Assembly: GCF_024652905.1 (NCBI RefSeq)
Contig: NZ_CP102428.1
Location: forward strand, 12,501 to 76,500
Length of the DNA stretch: 64,000 nt
DNA from: Pseudomonas oryzihabitans
GTDB taxonomy: Bacteria; Pseudomonadota; Gammaproteobacteria; Pseudomonadales; Pseudomonadaceae
Direction: 5' to 3'
A program made the position numbers and the translations under genes. Of the stretch, positions 19,859-28,231 are shown piece after piece (position 1 is the first letter of the stretch; every line of letters starts with the position of its first letter). Below the pieces are notes generated by a model. That model saw nothing but the letters and a program-made list of their open reading frames with translations. It was not told where the DNA came from and did not search any database.

Positions 19859-19869
19859 GGTTATAACCA
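19859..19869 (+). promoter_or_regulatory. TGGTTATAACCA palindrome upstream of ssuE
   Basis: A 12-base perfect palindrome spans 19858-19869 and contains the same GTTATAACCA found before lsfA. It lies immediately after the lsfA terminator and about 100 bases before ssuE. It is a candidate operator shared by the two sulfur-starvation transcripts. Confidence 0.45.
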
Positions 19870-19971
19870 AGTGCCTAAAGGGTATTTTTAGGGAATAAGT
19901 GCCCCTTGCTAAGGTCCGCTCAATCCTTTTCGAGCGGCGCGACACCGCTCCTTTTTATCCTGGAGGCGGCG

Positions 19972-20559
19972 ATGCAGGTGGTGACTTTGGCGGGCAGTCC
20001 GGGAGCGCGTTCGCGCTCTACCGGTGTGCTGGATCTGGCAGCGAACTGGCTGCAGACGCGTGGCGTGGAGTTGTCGCGCTGGCGTATCCAGGACTTTCCC
20101 GCCGCCGACCTCATCGGCGCCCGTTTCGACAGCCCGCCGGTGGTGGAGCTGATCGCCCAGCTGCAGGCCGCCGATGGCCTGGTGATCGCCACCCCGGTGT
20201 ACAAGGCCTCCCTGGCCGGCGCCCTCAAGACCCTGCTGGATCTGCTGCCCGAGCGGGCCCTGACCCACAAGGTGGTGCTGCCGCTGGCCACCGCCGGCTC
20301 CAGTGGTCATCTGCTGGCCATCGACTATGCGCTGAAGCCGGTGCTCTCGGCACTCAAGGCCCAGGAAATCCTCAATGGCGTCTTCGCCGACGACAGCCAG
20401 GTCAGCTACACCGAGACCGGCGTCGCCCTGACCCCGGCGCTGGAGCAGCGCCTGCACGAATCCCTCGAACAATTCCACGCGGCCCTGGTGCGGCGTCCCC
20501 AACCCCTGACTCCCGAGCTGCTGGCCGATCGTATCGGCCAGGCGCGCTGGGGTATCTGA
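19972..20559 (+). CDS. ssuE: NAD(P)H-dependent FMN reductase SsuE
   Basis: A 195-aa flavodoxin-fold reductase that supplies FMNH2 to the SsuD monooxygenase. The FMN phosphate loop is [12 protein letters not shown] near the N-terminus, with [21 protein letters not shown] as the conserved isoalloxazine-side motif. A GGAGG ribosome site lies 6 bases before the ATG at 19972. It is first in the ssuEADCB-ssuF operon for desulfonation of alkanesulfonates. Confidence 0.95.
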   Translation: MQVVTLAGSPGARSRSTGVLDLAANWLQTRGVELSRWRIQDFPAADLIGARFDSPPVVELIAQLQAADGLVIATPVYKASLAGALKTLLDLLPERALTHKVVLPLATAGSSGHLLAIDYALKPVLSALKAQEILNGVFADDSQVSYTETGVALTPALEQRLHESLEQFHAALVRRPQPLTPELLADRIGQARWGI

Positions 20560-20574
20560 CCCGGAGCCTCAGTC

Positions 20575-21540
20575 ATGCAGTTCTCCTTCACCCGTTCACT
20601 GCTCGCCGTTTCCCTGCTGACCCTGGCCGCCGGCCTGGCGCAGGCGGAAGAGACGGTGCGCATCGGCTACCAGAAGTACGGCACCCTGATCACCCTCAAG
20701 GCTCGCGGCACCCTGGAGCAGCGTCTGGCCAAGGACGGCGTCAAGGTGCAGTGGACCGAATTCCCCGGCGGCCCCCAGCTGCTGGAAGGCCTCAATGTCG
20801 GCAGCATCGACTTCGGCGTGACGGGGGAGACACCGCCGGTGTTCGCCCAGGCTGCCGGCGCCGATCTGGTCTATGTGGCCCATGAGCCGCCCGCGCCCAC
20901 CAGCGAAGCCATCCTGGTGCCCAAGGATTCGCCGATCCGCTCGCTGGCCGATCTCAAGGGCAAGAAGATCGCCCTGAACAAGGGTTCCAACGTCCACTAT
21001 CTGCTGGTGCAGGCACTGGCCAAGGCCGGCATCCCCTACCAGGACATCCAGCCGGTGTACCTGCCGCCCGCCGATGCCCGCGCCGCCTTCGAGCGCGGCG
21101 CGGTGGATGCCTGGGTGATCTGGGATCCCTACCAGGCCGCCGCCGAGACCCAGCTGCAGGCACGCACCCTGACCGATGCCACCGGCCTTGCCGACAACCA
21201 CCAGTTCTATCTGGCCACCCGCAGCTTCGCCAAGGCCCATCCCGAACAGGTCGGCGCCATCGTCGACGAGGTGCGCTCGGTGGGTGAATGGGCCAAGGCG
21301 CACCCGGATGAGGTCGCTGCCCAGGTGGCGCCCCTGCTGAACCTGCCGCTGGACACCGCCGAGCGGGTGGTCAAGCGCCAGGGCTATGGCGCCCGGTTCA
21401 TCAGTCCCGAGGTGGCGGCGCAGCAGCAGAAGATCGCCGACGCCTTCACCGCCCTCAAGCTGATTCCCAAGCCGCTGGTCATCCGCGACGTGGTGTGGAC
21501 TCCGCCCGCCAGTCTGCAGACCGCCGCCGCCCAACCCTGA
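20575..21540 (+). CDS. ssuA: aliphatic sulfonate ABC transporter substrate-binding protein SsuA
   Basis: A 321-aa periplasmic receptor with signal peptide [16 protein letters not shown]. The mature part starts [17 protein letters not shown], and the conserved SsuA segments [35 protein letters not shown] and [12 protein letters not shown] are all present. It delivers sulfonates to SsuBC. The ATG follows ssuE by 15 bases. Confidence 0.95.
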   Translation: MQFSFTRSLLAVSLLTLAAGLAQAEETVRIGYQKYGTLITLKARGTLEQRLAKDGVKVQWTEFPGGPQLLEGLNVGSIDFGVTGETPPVFAQAAGADLVYVAHEPPAPTSEAILVPKDSPIRSLADLKGKKIALNKGSNVHYLLVQALAKAGIPYQDIQPVYLPPADARAAFERGAVDAWVIWDPYQAAAETQLQARTLTDATGLADNHQFYLATRSFAKAHPEQVGAIVDEVRSVGEWAKAHPDEVAAQVAPLLNLPLDTAERVVKRQGYGARFISPEVAAQQQKIADAFTALKLIPKPLVIRDVVWTPPASLQTAAAQP

Positions 21541-21563
21541 TTTCGCCTGCTGGAGAACGCCCC

Positions 21564-22712
21564 ATGAGTCTCGATATCTTCTGGTTCCTGCCGACCCACG
21601 GCGATGGCCACTACCTGGGTACCGCCGAAGGCGCCCGCGCGGTCGATCACGGCTACCTGACCCAGGTCGCCCAGGCCGCCGATCGCCTGGGCTTCGGCGG
21701 GGTGCTGATCCCCACCGGCCGCAGTTGCGAGGATTCCTGGCTGGTGGCCGCCTCGCTGATTCCGGTCACCCAGAAACTCAAGTTCCTGGTGGCCCTGCGC
21801 CCCGGGATCATCTCGCCCACGGTGGCGGCGCGGCAGGCGGCCACCCTGGATCGCCTGTCCGGCGGCCGGGCGCTGTTCAATCTGGTCACCGGCGGCGATC
21901 CGGACGAACTGGCCGGTGACGGCCTGCACCTGTCCCACAGCGAAAGATACGAAGCCTCGGTGGAATTCACCCGCATCTGGCGTCGCGTGCTGGAAGGCGA
22001 GACGGTGGACTACGCCGGCAAGCACATCCAGGTGAAGGGCGCCAAGCTGCTCTATCCGCCGCTGCAGCAACCGCGCCCACCGCTGTATTTCGGCGGCTCC
22101 TCCGATGCCGCCCAGGACCTGGCCGCCGAGCAGGTGGAGCTGTACCTGACCTGGGGCGAACCCCTGGACGCGGTGCGCGAGAAGATCGAGGCGGTCAAGG
22201 CCAAGGCGGCCGCCCAGGGCCGCACGGTGCGCTTCGGCATCCGCCTGCACGTGATCGTCCGCGAGACCAATGAAGAGGCCTGGAAGGCCGCCGACCGGCT
22301 GATCGCTAACCTGGACGATGCCACCATCGAAAAGGCCCAGGCGGCCTTCGCCCGCTTCGACTCGGTCGGCCAGCAGCGCATGGCCGCCCTGCACAAGGGC
22401 CGTCGCGACAACCTGGAGATCGCACCCAACCTCTGGGCCGGTGTCGGCCTGGTGCGTGGCGGTGCCGGGACGGCCCTGGTCGGCGACGGTCCCACCGTGG
22501 CCGCGCGGGTCAAGGAATACGCCGCCCTGGGCATCGATACCTTCATCTTCTCCGGCTATCCGCATCTGGAGGAATCCTACCGGGTGGCCGAGCTGCTGTT
22601 CCCGCACCTGCCGGTCAAGCGCCCGACCCAGGTGGAAGGCGCCAACTACGTGAGTCCCTTCGGCGAGATGGTGGCCAACGACATCCTGCCGCAAAAAGCG
22701 GCGCAGAGTTGA
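21564..22712 (+). CDS. ssuD: FMNH2-dependent alkanesulfonate monooxygenase SsuD
   Basis: A 382-aa TIM-barrel enzyme of the bacterial luciferase family that cleaves alkanesulfonates to aldehyde and sulfite. The family start [19 protein letters not shown] is intact, including the GRSCEDSW active-site Cys region and [16 protein letters not shown]. The mobile loop and Arg-rich region ([20 protein letters not shown]) are present. It starts 24 bases after ssuA with GGAGAA upstream. Confidence 0.97.
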   Translation: MSLDIFWFLPTHGDGHYLGTAEGARAVDHGYLTQVAQAADRLGFGGVLIPTGRSCEDSWLVAASLIPVTQKLKFLVALRPGIISPTVAARQAATLDRLSGGRALFNLVTGGDPDELAGDGLHLSHSERYEASVEFTRIWRRVLEGETVDYAGKHIQVKGAKLLYPPLQQPRPPLYFGGSSDAAQDLAAEQVELYLTWGEPLDAVREKIEAVKAKAAAQGRTVRFGIRLHVIVRETNEEAWKAADRLIANLDDATIEKAQAAFARFDSVGQQRMAALHKGRRDNLEIAPNLWAGVGLVRGGAGTALVGDGPTVAARVKEYAALGIDTFIFSGYPHLEESYRVAELLFPHLPVKRPTQVEGANYVSPFGEMVANDILPQKAAQS

Positions 22713-22722
22713 GGAAGGCGGC

Positions 22723-23511
22723 ATGAGCAGCACGACCGAACGTCAATTGCAGCGCCTGGCGCCCTGGCTGGTGCCCGTGGCCCTGCTCGCCGCCTGGCAG
22801 CTGTCGGTGAGCAGCGGCCTGCTGTCCAGTCGCATCCTGCCGTCGCCAGCGGCGGTGCTGGAGGCGGGCTGGAGCCTGGTTAAGAGCGGCGAACTCTGGC
22901 AACACCTGGCCATCAGCGGCTGGCGCGCCGGCATCGGCTTCGCCATCGGCGGCAGCATCGGCCTGGCGCTGGGCTTCATCACCGGGCTGTCGAAGTGGGG
23001 CGAGCGCCTGCTGGACAGCACCCTGCAGATGGTGCGCAACGTGCCGCACCTGGCACTGATCCCGCTGGTGATCCTCTGGTTCGGCATCGACGAGTCGGCC
23101 AAGTTGTTCCTGGTGGCTCTGGGGGTGTTTTTCCCCATCTACCTCAACACCTACCACGGCATCCGCAACGTCGATCCGGCGCTGGTGGAGATGGCCCGCA
23201 GCTACGGCCTCTCCGGGGCGCGGCTGTTCTGGCACGTGGTGCTGCCGGGCGCCTTGCCGGCCATCCTGGTGGGGGTGCGCTTCGCCCTCGGCCTGATGTG
23301 GCTGACGCTGATCGTCGCCGAGACCATTTCCGCCAGCTCCGGCATCGGCTACCTGGCGATGAACGCCCGGGAATTCCTGCAAACCGACATCGTGGTGCTG
23401 GCCATCCTGCTCTATGCCGTACTGGGCAAGCTGGCGGATCTGGCCGCCCGCGGCCTGGAACGTGCCTGGCTGCGCTGGCACCCGGCCTATCAGAAAGGAG
23501 CCCACGCATGA
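22723..23511 (+). CDS. ssuC: aliphatic sulfonate ABC transporter permease SsuC
   Basis: A 262-aa inner-membrane permease with about six membrane segments. The cytoplasmic EAA loop contacting SsuB is [25 protein letters not shown], shown by E/A-G-x(9)-I-x-LP-type spacing. It begins 11 bases after ssuD. Its TGA overlaps the ssuB ATG (ATGA). Confidence 0.95.
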   Translation: MSSTTERQLQRLAPWLVPVALLAAWQLSVSSGLLSSRILPSPAAVLEAGWSLVKSGELWQHLAISGWRAGIGFAIGGSIGLALGFITGLSKWGERLLDSTLQMVRNVPHLALIPLVILWFGIDESAKLFLVALGVFFPIYLNTYHGIRNVDPALVEMARSYGLSGARLFWHVVLPGALPAILVGVRFALGLMWLTLIVAETISASSGIGYLAMNAREFLQTDIVVLAILLYAVLGKLADLAARGLERAWLRWHPAYQKGAHA

Positions 23512-24317
23512 CCAGTCTGCAAGCCGTTCCGCCGCTGGCGCGGGGCATCGCCCTGAAGCTGCAACAGGTGGTGAAGACCTTTGGCGAGCGCACCGTGCTC
23601 CACGGGATCGATCTGGAAATCCCGGCCGGCCAGTTCGTTGCCGTGGTGGGTCGCAGTGGCTGCGGCAAGAGCACCCTGCTGCGCCTGGTGGCGGGACTCG
23701 ACCGCGCCAGTGGCGGCACCCTGCTGGGGCAGGACGAACCCCTGGCGGAGCATCGCGAAGACACCCGGCTGATGTTCCAGGACGCACGCCTGCTGCCGTG
23801 GAAACGCATCATCGACAACGTCGGCCTGGGCCTCAAGGGCGACTGGAAGCCGCGCGCCCTGGAAGCCCTGGCGGCGGTCGGCCTGGCCGATCGTGCCCAG
23901 GAGTGGCCCTCGGCGCTGTCCGGCGGCCAGAAGCAGCGCGTGGCCCTGGCCCGCGCCCTGATCCACCAGCCGCGCCTGCTGCTGCTGGACGAGCCGCTCG
24001 GCGCCCTGGATGCCCTGACCCGCATCGAGATGCAGCAGCTCATCGAAGGTCTCTGGCAACGCCACGGCTTCACCGTGTTGCTGGTGACCCACGACGTGGG
24101 CGAGGCGGTGGCCCTGGCCGACCGCGTGGTGCTCATCGAAGACGGCCATGTCGGCCTGGATCTCGACGTCACCCTGGCGCGCCCCCGGGCCGCCGGCGAT
24201 GCCCAGCTGGCCCGCCTGGAAGCCGAGGTGCTGGCCCGGGTGCTGCAGCAACCGCTCAATCCCGATCTACCGGAAATCGTGCAACCCCTGCCCACGCAAC
24301 TGCGCTGGGCCTACTGA
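23508..24317 (+). CDS. ssuB: aliphatic sulfonate ABC transporter ATP-binding protein SsuB
   Basis: A 269-aa ATPase of the sulfonate/taurine importer. It has Walker [11 protein letters not shown]-loop [11 protein letters not shown], signature LSGGQKQR, Walker [13 protein letters not shown] and switch His in [10 protein letters not shown]. The ATG at 23508 overlaps the ssuC stop by 4 bases. Confidence 0.96.
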   Translation: MTSLQAVPPLARGIALKLQQVVKTFGERTVLHGIDLEIPAGQFVAVVGRSGCGKSTLLRLVAGLDRASGGTLLGQDEPLAEHREDTRLMFQDARLLPWKRIIDNVGLGLKGDWKPRALEALAAVGLADRAQEWPSALSGGQKQRVALARALIHQPRLLLLDEPLGALDALTRIEMQQLIEGLWQRHGFTVLLVTHDVGEAVALADRVVLIEDGHVGLDLDVTLARPRAAGDAQLARLEAEVLARVLQQPLNPDLPEIVQPLPTQLRWAY

Positions 24318-24340
24318 TCGCTCATCCGAGGAGTTTTGCC

Positions 24341-24556
24341 ATGACCATCAAGGCCATCAACGTTCGCAACCAGTTCAAGGGCACCATCAAGGAAATCATC
24401 GAAGGCTCGGTGCTCTCCGAGATCGACGTCCAGACCGCCGCCGGCATCGTCACCTCCGTCATCACCACCCGCTCGGTCAAGGAGCTGGAGCTGGTGGTGG
24501 GCAGCGAGGTGATCGCCTTCGTCAAATCCACCGAGGTGTCCATCGCCAAGCTGTGA
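24341..24556 (+). CDS. ssuF: TOBE-domain molybdopterin-binding-like protein SsuF
   Basis: A 71-aa single TOBE (molbindin) domain: INVRNQFKGTIKEIIEGSVL, SEIDVQTAAGIVTSVITTRS and VGSEVIAFVKSTEVSIAK. ssuF closes the ssu operon in Pseudomonas, where it is needed for sulfonate use in a way not fully understood. It may bind an oxyanion. A GAGGAG ribosome site lies before the ATG. Confidence 0.93.
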   Translation: MTIKAINVRNQFKGTIKEIIEGSVLSEIDVQTAAGIVTSVITTRSVKELELVVGSEVIAFVKSTEVSIAKL

Positions 24557-24575
24557 TGAGGCCTTCGTGGTGAGG

Positions 24576-24601
24576 AACCCGCCCTGGTGGCGGGTTTTTT
24601 G
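24576..24601 (+). terminator. terminator after ssu operon
   Basis: Stem AACCCGCC (24576-24583) / GGCGGGTT (24589-24596) followed by a run of T, 20 bases after ssuF. Confidence 0.85.
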
Positions 24602-24615
24602 TTGGGCGTTGGATT

Positions 24616-24647
24616 GTTGGGCTTCGCTGGCGCTCAACCCAACCTAC
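24616..24647 (-). repeat. family A palindromic repeat, copy 3
   Basis: GTTGGGCTTCGCTGG...AACCCAACCTAC element, same family as 3443-3474. It forms an inverted pair with the copy starting at 24657. Confidence 0.65.
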
Positions 24648-24656
24648 CTAGGCTTT

Positions 24657-24695
24657 GTAGGTTGGGCTGAGACGGCTCTATCGTCGAAGCCCAAC
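24657..24695 (+). repeat. family A palindromic repeat, copy 4
   Basis: GTAGGTTGGGCTGAG...CGAAGCCCAAC, with a few extra bases in the middle relative to other copies. Together with 24616-24647 it fills the gap between ssuF and gspK. Confidence 0.6.
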
Positions 24696-24768
24696 AGGCA
24701 TCTGCGTCACTGCCACGATTCTGCAACCTGAGTCGGTTCCAATGCCGCTTTTGCCTGGAGGAACAGGG

Positions 24769-25788
24769 GTGCGGCGACAAAGGGGCGTGGCCCTGCTGAT
24801 GGCGCTCTGGGCGCTGGCGCTGGTGGCGGCCTTGTTGCCGGTGCTGCTGGCCGAGGGGCGGGCCGAGCTGCAGCGGGCGCGGTTGCTGGAGCACGAGACC
24901 CTGGCGCGGGCGCTGGCGACTGGCGCCGAGCAGGTGGTCACGCAGGGGCTGGTGCAAGCTGGCGCGCGGCAGCGCCCCGAGTTCTGGCGGAGCCTGAGCG
25001 GCGAGGTGCTGGCCTATGAGGTGGAAGGCGCCCAGGTCCGTGCCCAGCTGCGCGATCTGCATGGCTGCTTCAACGTCAACGCCCTGGCCGGTCCGGAGCG
25101 GGACCTGGCCTTGCGCCAGCTAAAGCGGCTGCTGGCGCAGCGTCCTGGTGGGCTGGGTGAGCCGGGACTGACGGCCGAGGGCTTCGCCGAACGCCTCGCC
25201 GACTGGGTCGATGCCGATGGCGAGACCCGTGAATTCGGTCTGGAGACTCCCGATGCCCTGCGCCTGGCGCCACCGGTGCTGGTGCCCAATCTGCCCTTGG
25301 CCGAGATAGGTGAGCTGGATCTGATCGTGCCGGCGCGACCCGGTCGGCATCTGCACTTGCGCGAACTCTGCGCGCTGCCGGAAACCTCAGGCTGGCGCCT
25401 CAATGCCAATGCCCTGGGGATGAGCCACCTGCCGCTGCTGGAGGCGCTGTTTCTCGGTGAGGTGCCACGGGAGACGCTGCAACTGCTGATCACCGCGCGG
25501 CCGGCCCAGGGCTACGCCACTGTCGAGGCCCTGCGCCAGGCCTTGCCGGGGGTAGGGGAGGAGACCTTCAGCCTGTTGACCCAGCGACTGATCCTCAACA
25601 GCGGCGACTTCCTGCTCGGGGTCGAGGTGCGTCGCGATGGCCAGGTCTTTCGCCAGGTGCGGCAGCTGGCGGCCCAGGGTGTGAGTCGCTGGCACGCGGC
25701 GGTGCCGGCGCAACGGGTGCGCTGGCTGGCGACGCGGGACACCACCCTGTGGGTGCCGGGGCCTGGTGGGGCGGAGGTGTTGCAGTAG
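24769..25788 (+). CDS. gspK: type II secretion minor pseudopilin GspK
   Basis: A 339-aa pseudopilus-tip protein. The short basic leader MRRQRG is followed by the prepilin hydrophobic helix VALLMALWALALVAALLPVL, cleaved by the GspO peptidase. The large globular domain has the NVNALAGPE motif and calcium-site-like regions usual in GspK. GTG at 24769 is preferred over ATG at 24742 because GGAGG (24757-24761) is correctly spaced only for the GTG. It is separated from the rest of the gsp genes by phoX on the other strand. Confidence 0.9.
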   Translation: MRRQRGVALLMALWALALVAALLPVLLAEGRAELQRARLLEHETLARALATGAEQVVTQGLVQAGARQRPEFWRSLSGEVLAYEVEGAQVRAQLRDLHGCFNVNALAGPERDLALRQLKRLLAQRPGGLGEPGLTAEGFAERLADWVDADGETREFGLETPDALRLAPPVLVPNLPLAEIGELDLIVPARPGRHLHLRELCALPETSGWRLNANALGMSHLPLLEALFLGEVPRETLQLLITARPAQGYATVEALRQALPGVGEETFSLLTQRLILNSGDFLLGVEVRRDGQVFRQVRQLAAQGVSRWHAAVPAQRVRWLATRDTTLWVPGPGGAEVLQ

Positions 25789-25835
25789 CTGATCGCGGCC
25801 AGCGCGCGCCGAAGCGGCCGTTCCCACCGCTCGTC

Positions 25836-25866
25836 GTAGGTTGGGTTGAGCGTAGCGAAGCCCAAC
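25836..25866 (+). repeat. family A palindromic repeat, copy 5
   Basis: GTAGGTTGGGTTGAGCGTAG followed by CGAAGCCCAAC, the best-conserved copy, located between gspK and the convergent phoX gene. Confidence 0.7.
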
Positions 25867-25948
25867 GTAGCGGGGCTTGGGTGCCGGCAATGTTGTGCCA
25901 GGAGGTGAAAACGTCACAGGACGAATATCGAGTCCGCCGCAAAACAAA

Positions 25949-25981
25949 AGGCTCCCGCGGTCGTCGCCGACCGGAGAGCCT
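25949..25981 (-). terminator. terminator after phoX
   Basis: On the minus strand a long stem, GGCTCTCCGGTCG pairing with CGACCGCGGGAGCC, ends in TTTTGTTTT (complement of 25941-25949). It lies 18 bases after the phoX stop codon. Confidence 0.82.
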
Positions 25982-25998
25982 GGCTATCGCCGACGCGA

Positions 25999-28035
25999 TC
26001 AGACGCCGATGGGGCCGCCGTCGAGTTTCTGGATCACCACGGTGGAGGCGCGGGGGCGTACCTTGGTGCCGGCCGGGGTGGCCTCGGTGGCGACTTCGCT
26101 GAAGGGCCAGTTGTCCGGATGCTGGACGTTGATGAACATGGTGGTGAGGTCCGGCGTCCAGGTGATGCCGGTGATCTCGCAGCCGTTGGGCCCGACCAGG
26201 AAGCGGCGCAGCGCGGTCTGGTTGGTGGCCGAGATGGCGACCTGCTTGCCGCTGCCGTCCACCACCTGGGCCGGGATGACCGCCAGCAACTGGTCGTTGG
26301 TGTACTCGGCCACGGCGTTGTCGCTGTTGTCGGTCTCGATCCAGAGGATGCCGCGACTGTCGAAGGCCAGGCCGTCGGGGCTGGCGAACTGGTTGAGTTC
26401 GGTCAAGCCCGAGCGGTTGATGTCGGGTGCGGCACCGGCGTCGGAGCCGAAGACGAAGATGTCCCAGGTGAAGTCGGTCTGGTTGCTGTTGTCCTTCCAG
26501 CGCACGATGTGACCGTTGACGTTAGGCACCCGCGGGTTGGCGGCGTTGGCGGCGGTGCGCGCCGAGTTGTTGGTGAGGGTGACGTAGACCTCGCCGGTGA
26601 AGGGGTTGACGGTGGTCCACTCCGGGCGGTCCATGGGGGTCGCGCCCACCGCATCGGCGGCGCCGCGGGTGTTGAGGATGATGCCGGCCAGGTCGCCATA
26701 GAGGGCGCCCAGGGTACGGCCGTCCTTGGTCGGCGCATTGACCGTCAGCGGCAGCCACTTGCCGTTGCCGCCGTCGTCGAAGCGAGCGACGTAGAGGGTG
26801 CCGTTGTCCAGGTACTTGGCGCCGATGGCCAGGCGGTTGGCCGAGTTGGCGTCGGCCGGATCCCAGGCGGCGGCGGAGACGAACTTGTAGATGTATTCGT
26901 TGCGCGAGTCGTCGCCCATGTAGAAGGCCAGCGGCTGGCCGGCGACCGGAATGCCGTAGGCCGAGCCCTCGTGGCGGAAGCGGCCCATGGCGGTGCGCTT
27001 GGTGGCGGGCGCGGCGCTGTTGTAGGGATCGATCTCGACGATGTAGCCGTAGCCGCTGGCTTCGTTGCGGAAGTCCTGGGTCGCGCTGGCGCCGGTGGGG
27101 GTCAGGTCGAAGCGGCGGAATTCGTTGTCCACCTCGCTGGAGTCACCCGCCGGCGTCTCCCAGCCGTAGTTGCTCTTGTTGGTGATGCCGATGCGCTTCT
27201 GGTCTACCGGCAGGGTGCCCTTGTTGATGAAGATGCCCGGCCAGTTCTCCTCGCAGGTGAGGTAGGTGCCCCAGGGGGTGAAGCCGTTGCCGCAGTTGTT
27301 GTTGGTACCGCGGGTACGGGTGCCGTCCGGAGAGTAGGGGGTGATCAGGTTGGCGTTGCCGCGCAGCGGGCCGGCGATTTCCATCGGCGTGGCGCTGGTG
27401 AAACGGCGGTTCAGGGCGTCGTTGGTCACCACCTGCCAGATGCCGTCGACCTTGCGGATGCGGATCACCGCCGCCCCGTGGGCGTTGATCTCCTTGCGCA
27501 CTTCCTCGGCGGGCCGCTTGCCGTTGGTGGTGGTTGGGCCGTTGGGGTGCAGCACCTTCTGGTCGATGTATTCGTAGTTGATGGCCAGCAGGCCATCGCT
27601 GCTGGAGTTGTTCAGCGGGAAGAAGTGCATGCCGTCGTGGTGCATGCCAGCCGCATTGGCCTGGTCGGTGGAGGTATTGCTGCCATCGCTGCGCCAGGCG
27701 TTGGCCAGGTTATTCAGCGGGGTGCCCCAGGGCGCCAGGGTGCGGGCGCTGTAGCCGGCGGCCAGGACGATGGCGTCGAGGCGGGCGCCGCGGATGGATT
27801 CGAAGCCAAGCTTGAGCTGCGGCGCCGGGGTCGGCTGGCTGGGAGCCGGATCGTCGTTCGAGCCGCCACCGCCGTCGAAGCAGGCGGTCAGCCCGCCGCC
27901 GGCGATCATGGCGATCGCAGCGCCCAGGCCGCCCTTCATGACGCTGCGGCGCGACAGGTAACGGTCGACGACGGCGTCCAGCGGTTCGTTGCCGCTTTCA
28001 TTACGGTTACGGTCGTCGCTCGTGAAAGTGCTCAT
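25999..28035 (-). CDS. phoX: PhoX-family alkaline phosphatase, Tat-exported lipoprotein (UxpB-like)
   Basis: A 678-aa calcium- and iron-dependent phosphomonoesterase that releases phosphate from organic esters outside the cytoplasm. The N-terminal region has the twin-arginine motif SRRSVMKG (near residue 30) and a lipobox-like LTAC, then a low-complexity linker. The PhoX domain contains AAGMHHDGMHFFP, LLAINYEYID, NNCGNGFTPWGTYLTCEENW and GYIVEIDPY. The P. putida phosphatase UxpB has the same Tat-plus-lipobox signal and is moved by an adjacent Pi-regulated type II system. ATG at 28035 is chosen because it has GGAAG upstream; the in-frame TTG at 28041 is less likely. A Pho box lies upstream. 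Confidence 0.93.
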   Translation of the reverse strand: MSTFTSDDRNRNESGNEPLDAVVDRYLSRRSVMKGGLGAAIAMIAGGGLTACFDGGGGSNDDPAPSQPTPAPQLKLGFESIRGARLDAIVLAAGYSARTLAPWGTPLNNLANAWRSDGSNTSTDQANAAGMHHDGMHFFPLNNSSSDGLLAINYEYIDQKVLHPNGPTTTNGKRPAEEVRKEINAHGAAVIRIRKVDGIWQVVTNDALNRRFTSATPMEIAGPLRGNANLITPYSPDGTRTRGTNNNCGNGFTPWGTYLTCEENWPGIFINKGTLPVDQKRIGITNKSNYGWETPAGDSSEVDNEFRRFDLTPTGASATQDFRNEASGYGYIVEIDPYNSAAPATKRTAMGRFRHEGSAYGIPVAGQPLAFYMGDDSRNEYIYKFVSAAAWDPADANSANRLAIGAKYLDNGTLYVARFDDGGNGKWLPLTVNAPTKDGRTLGALYGDLAGIILNTRGAADAVGATPMDRPEWTTVNPFTGEVYVTLTNNSARTAANAANPRVPNVNGHIVRWKDNSNQTDFTWDIFVFGSDAGAAPDINRSGLTELNQFASPDGLAFDSRGILWIETDNSDNAVAEYTNDQLLAVIPAQVVDGSGKQVAISATNQTALRRFLVGPNGCEITGITWTPDLTTMFINVQHPDNWPFSEVATEATPAGTKVRPRASTVVIQKLDGGPIGV

Positions 28036-28097
28036 GCGCAAAGCTTCCTTGATTAATCACGGGAGCGGCGACTGTAGGAAGCCTCTGTGATGGTCTG

Positions 28098-28115
28098 GTG
28101 ACTGAAAGGTTACAG
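28098..28115 (-). promoter_or_regulatory. Pho box upstream of phoX
   Basis: On the minus strand: CTGTAAC (28115-28109), CTTT, CAGTCAC (28104-28098). This is two 7-mers with 11-base phasing that match the PhoB consensus CTGTMAY-N4-CTGTMAY with one mismatch. It lies 62 bases before the phoX ATG. Confidence 0.65.
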
Positions 28116-28163
28116 CCGGTCATTTCCCGGCAGACCATCTGTAACAGTTTGTAACTTGCTGTT

Positions 28164-28181
28164 TTGTCATGAATTTGTAGC
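28164..28181 (+). promoter_or_regulatory. Pho box upstream of the secretion operon
   Basis: TTGTCAT-GAAT-TTGTAGC in direct orientation with 11-base phasing, matching a PhoB site with a few mismatches. It lies 50 bases before the ATG at 28232. TGTAAC repeats at 28140 and 28150 just upstream may extend the site. Confidence 0.55.
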
Positions 28182-28231
28182 TTTTCGCCGTCTAGGATGC
28201 CGCCCTCTCTAGCGCGCAGGGCAAACATCGG

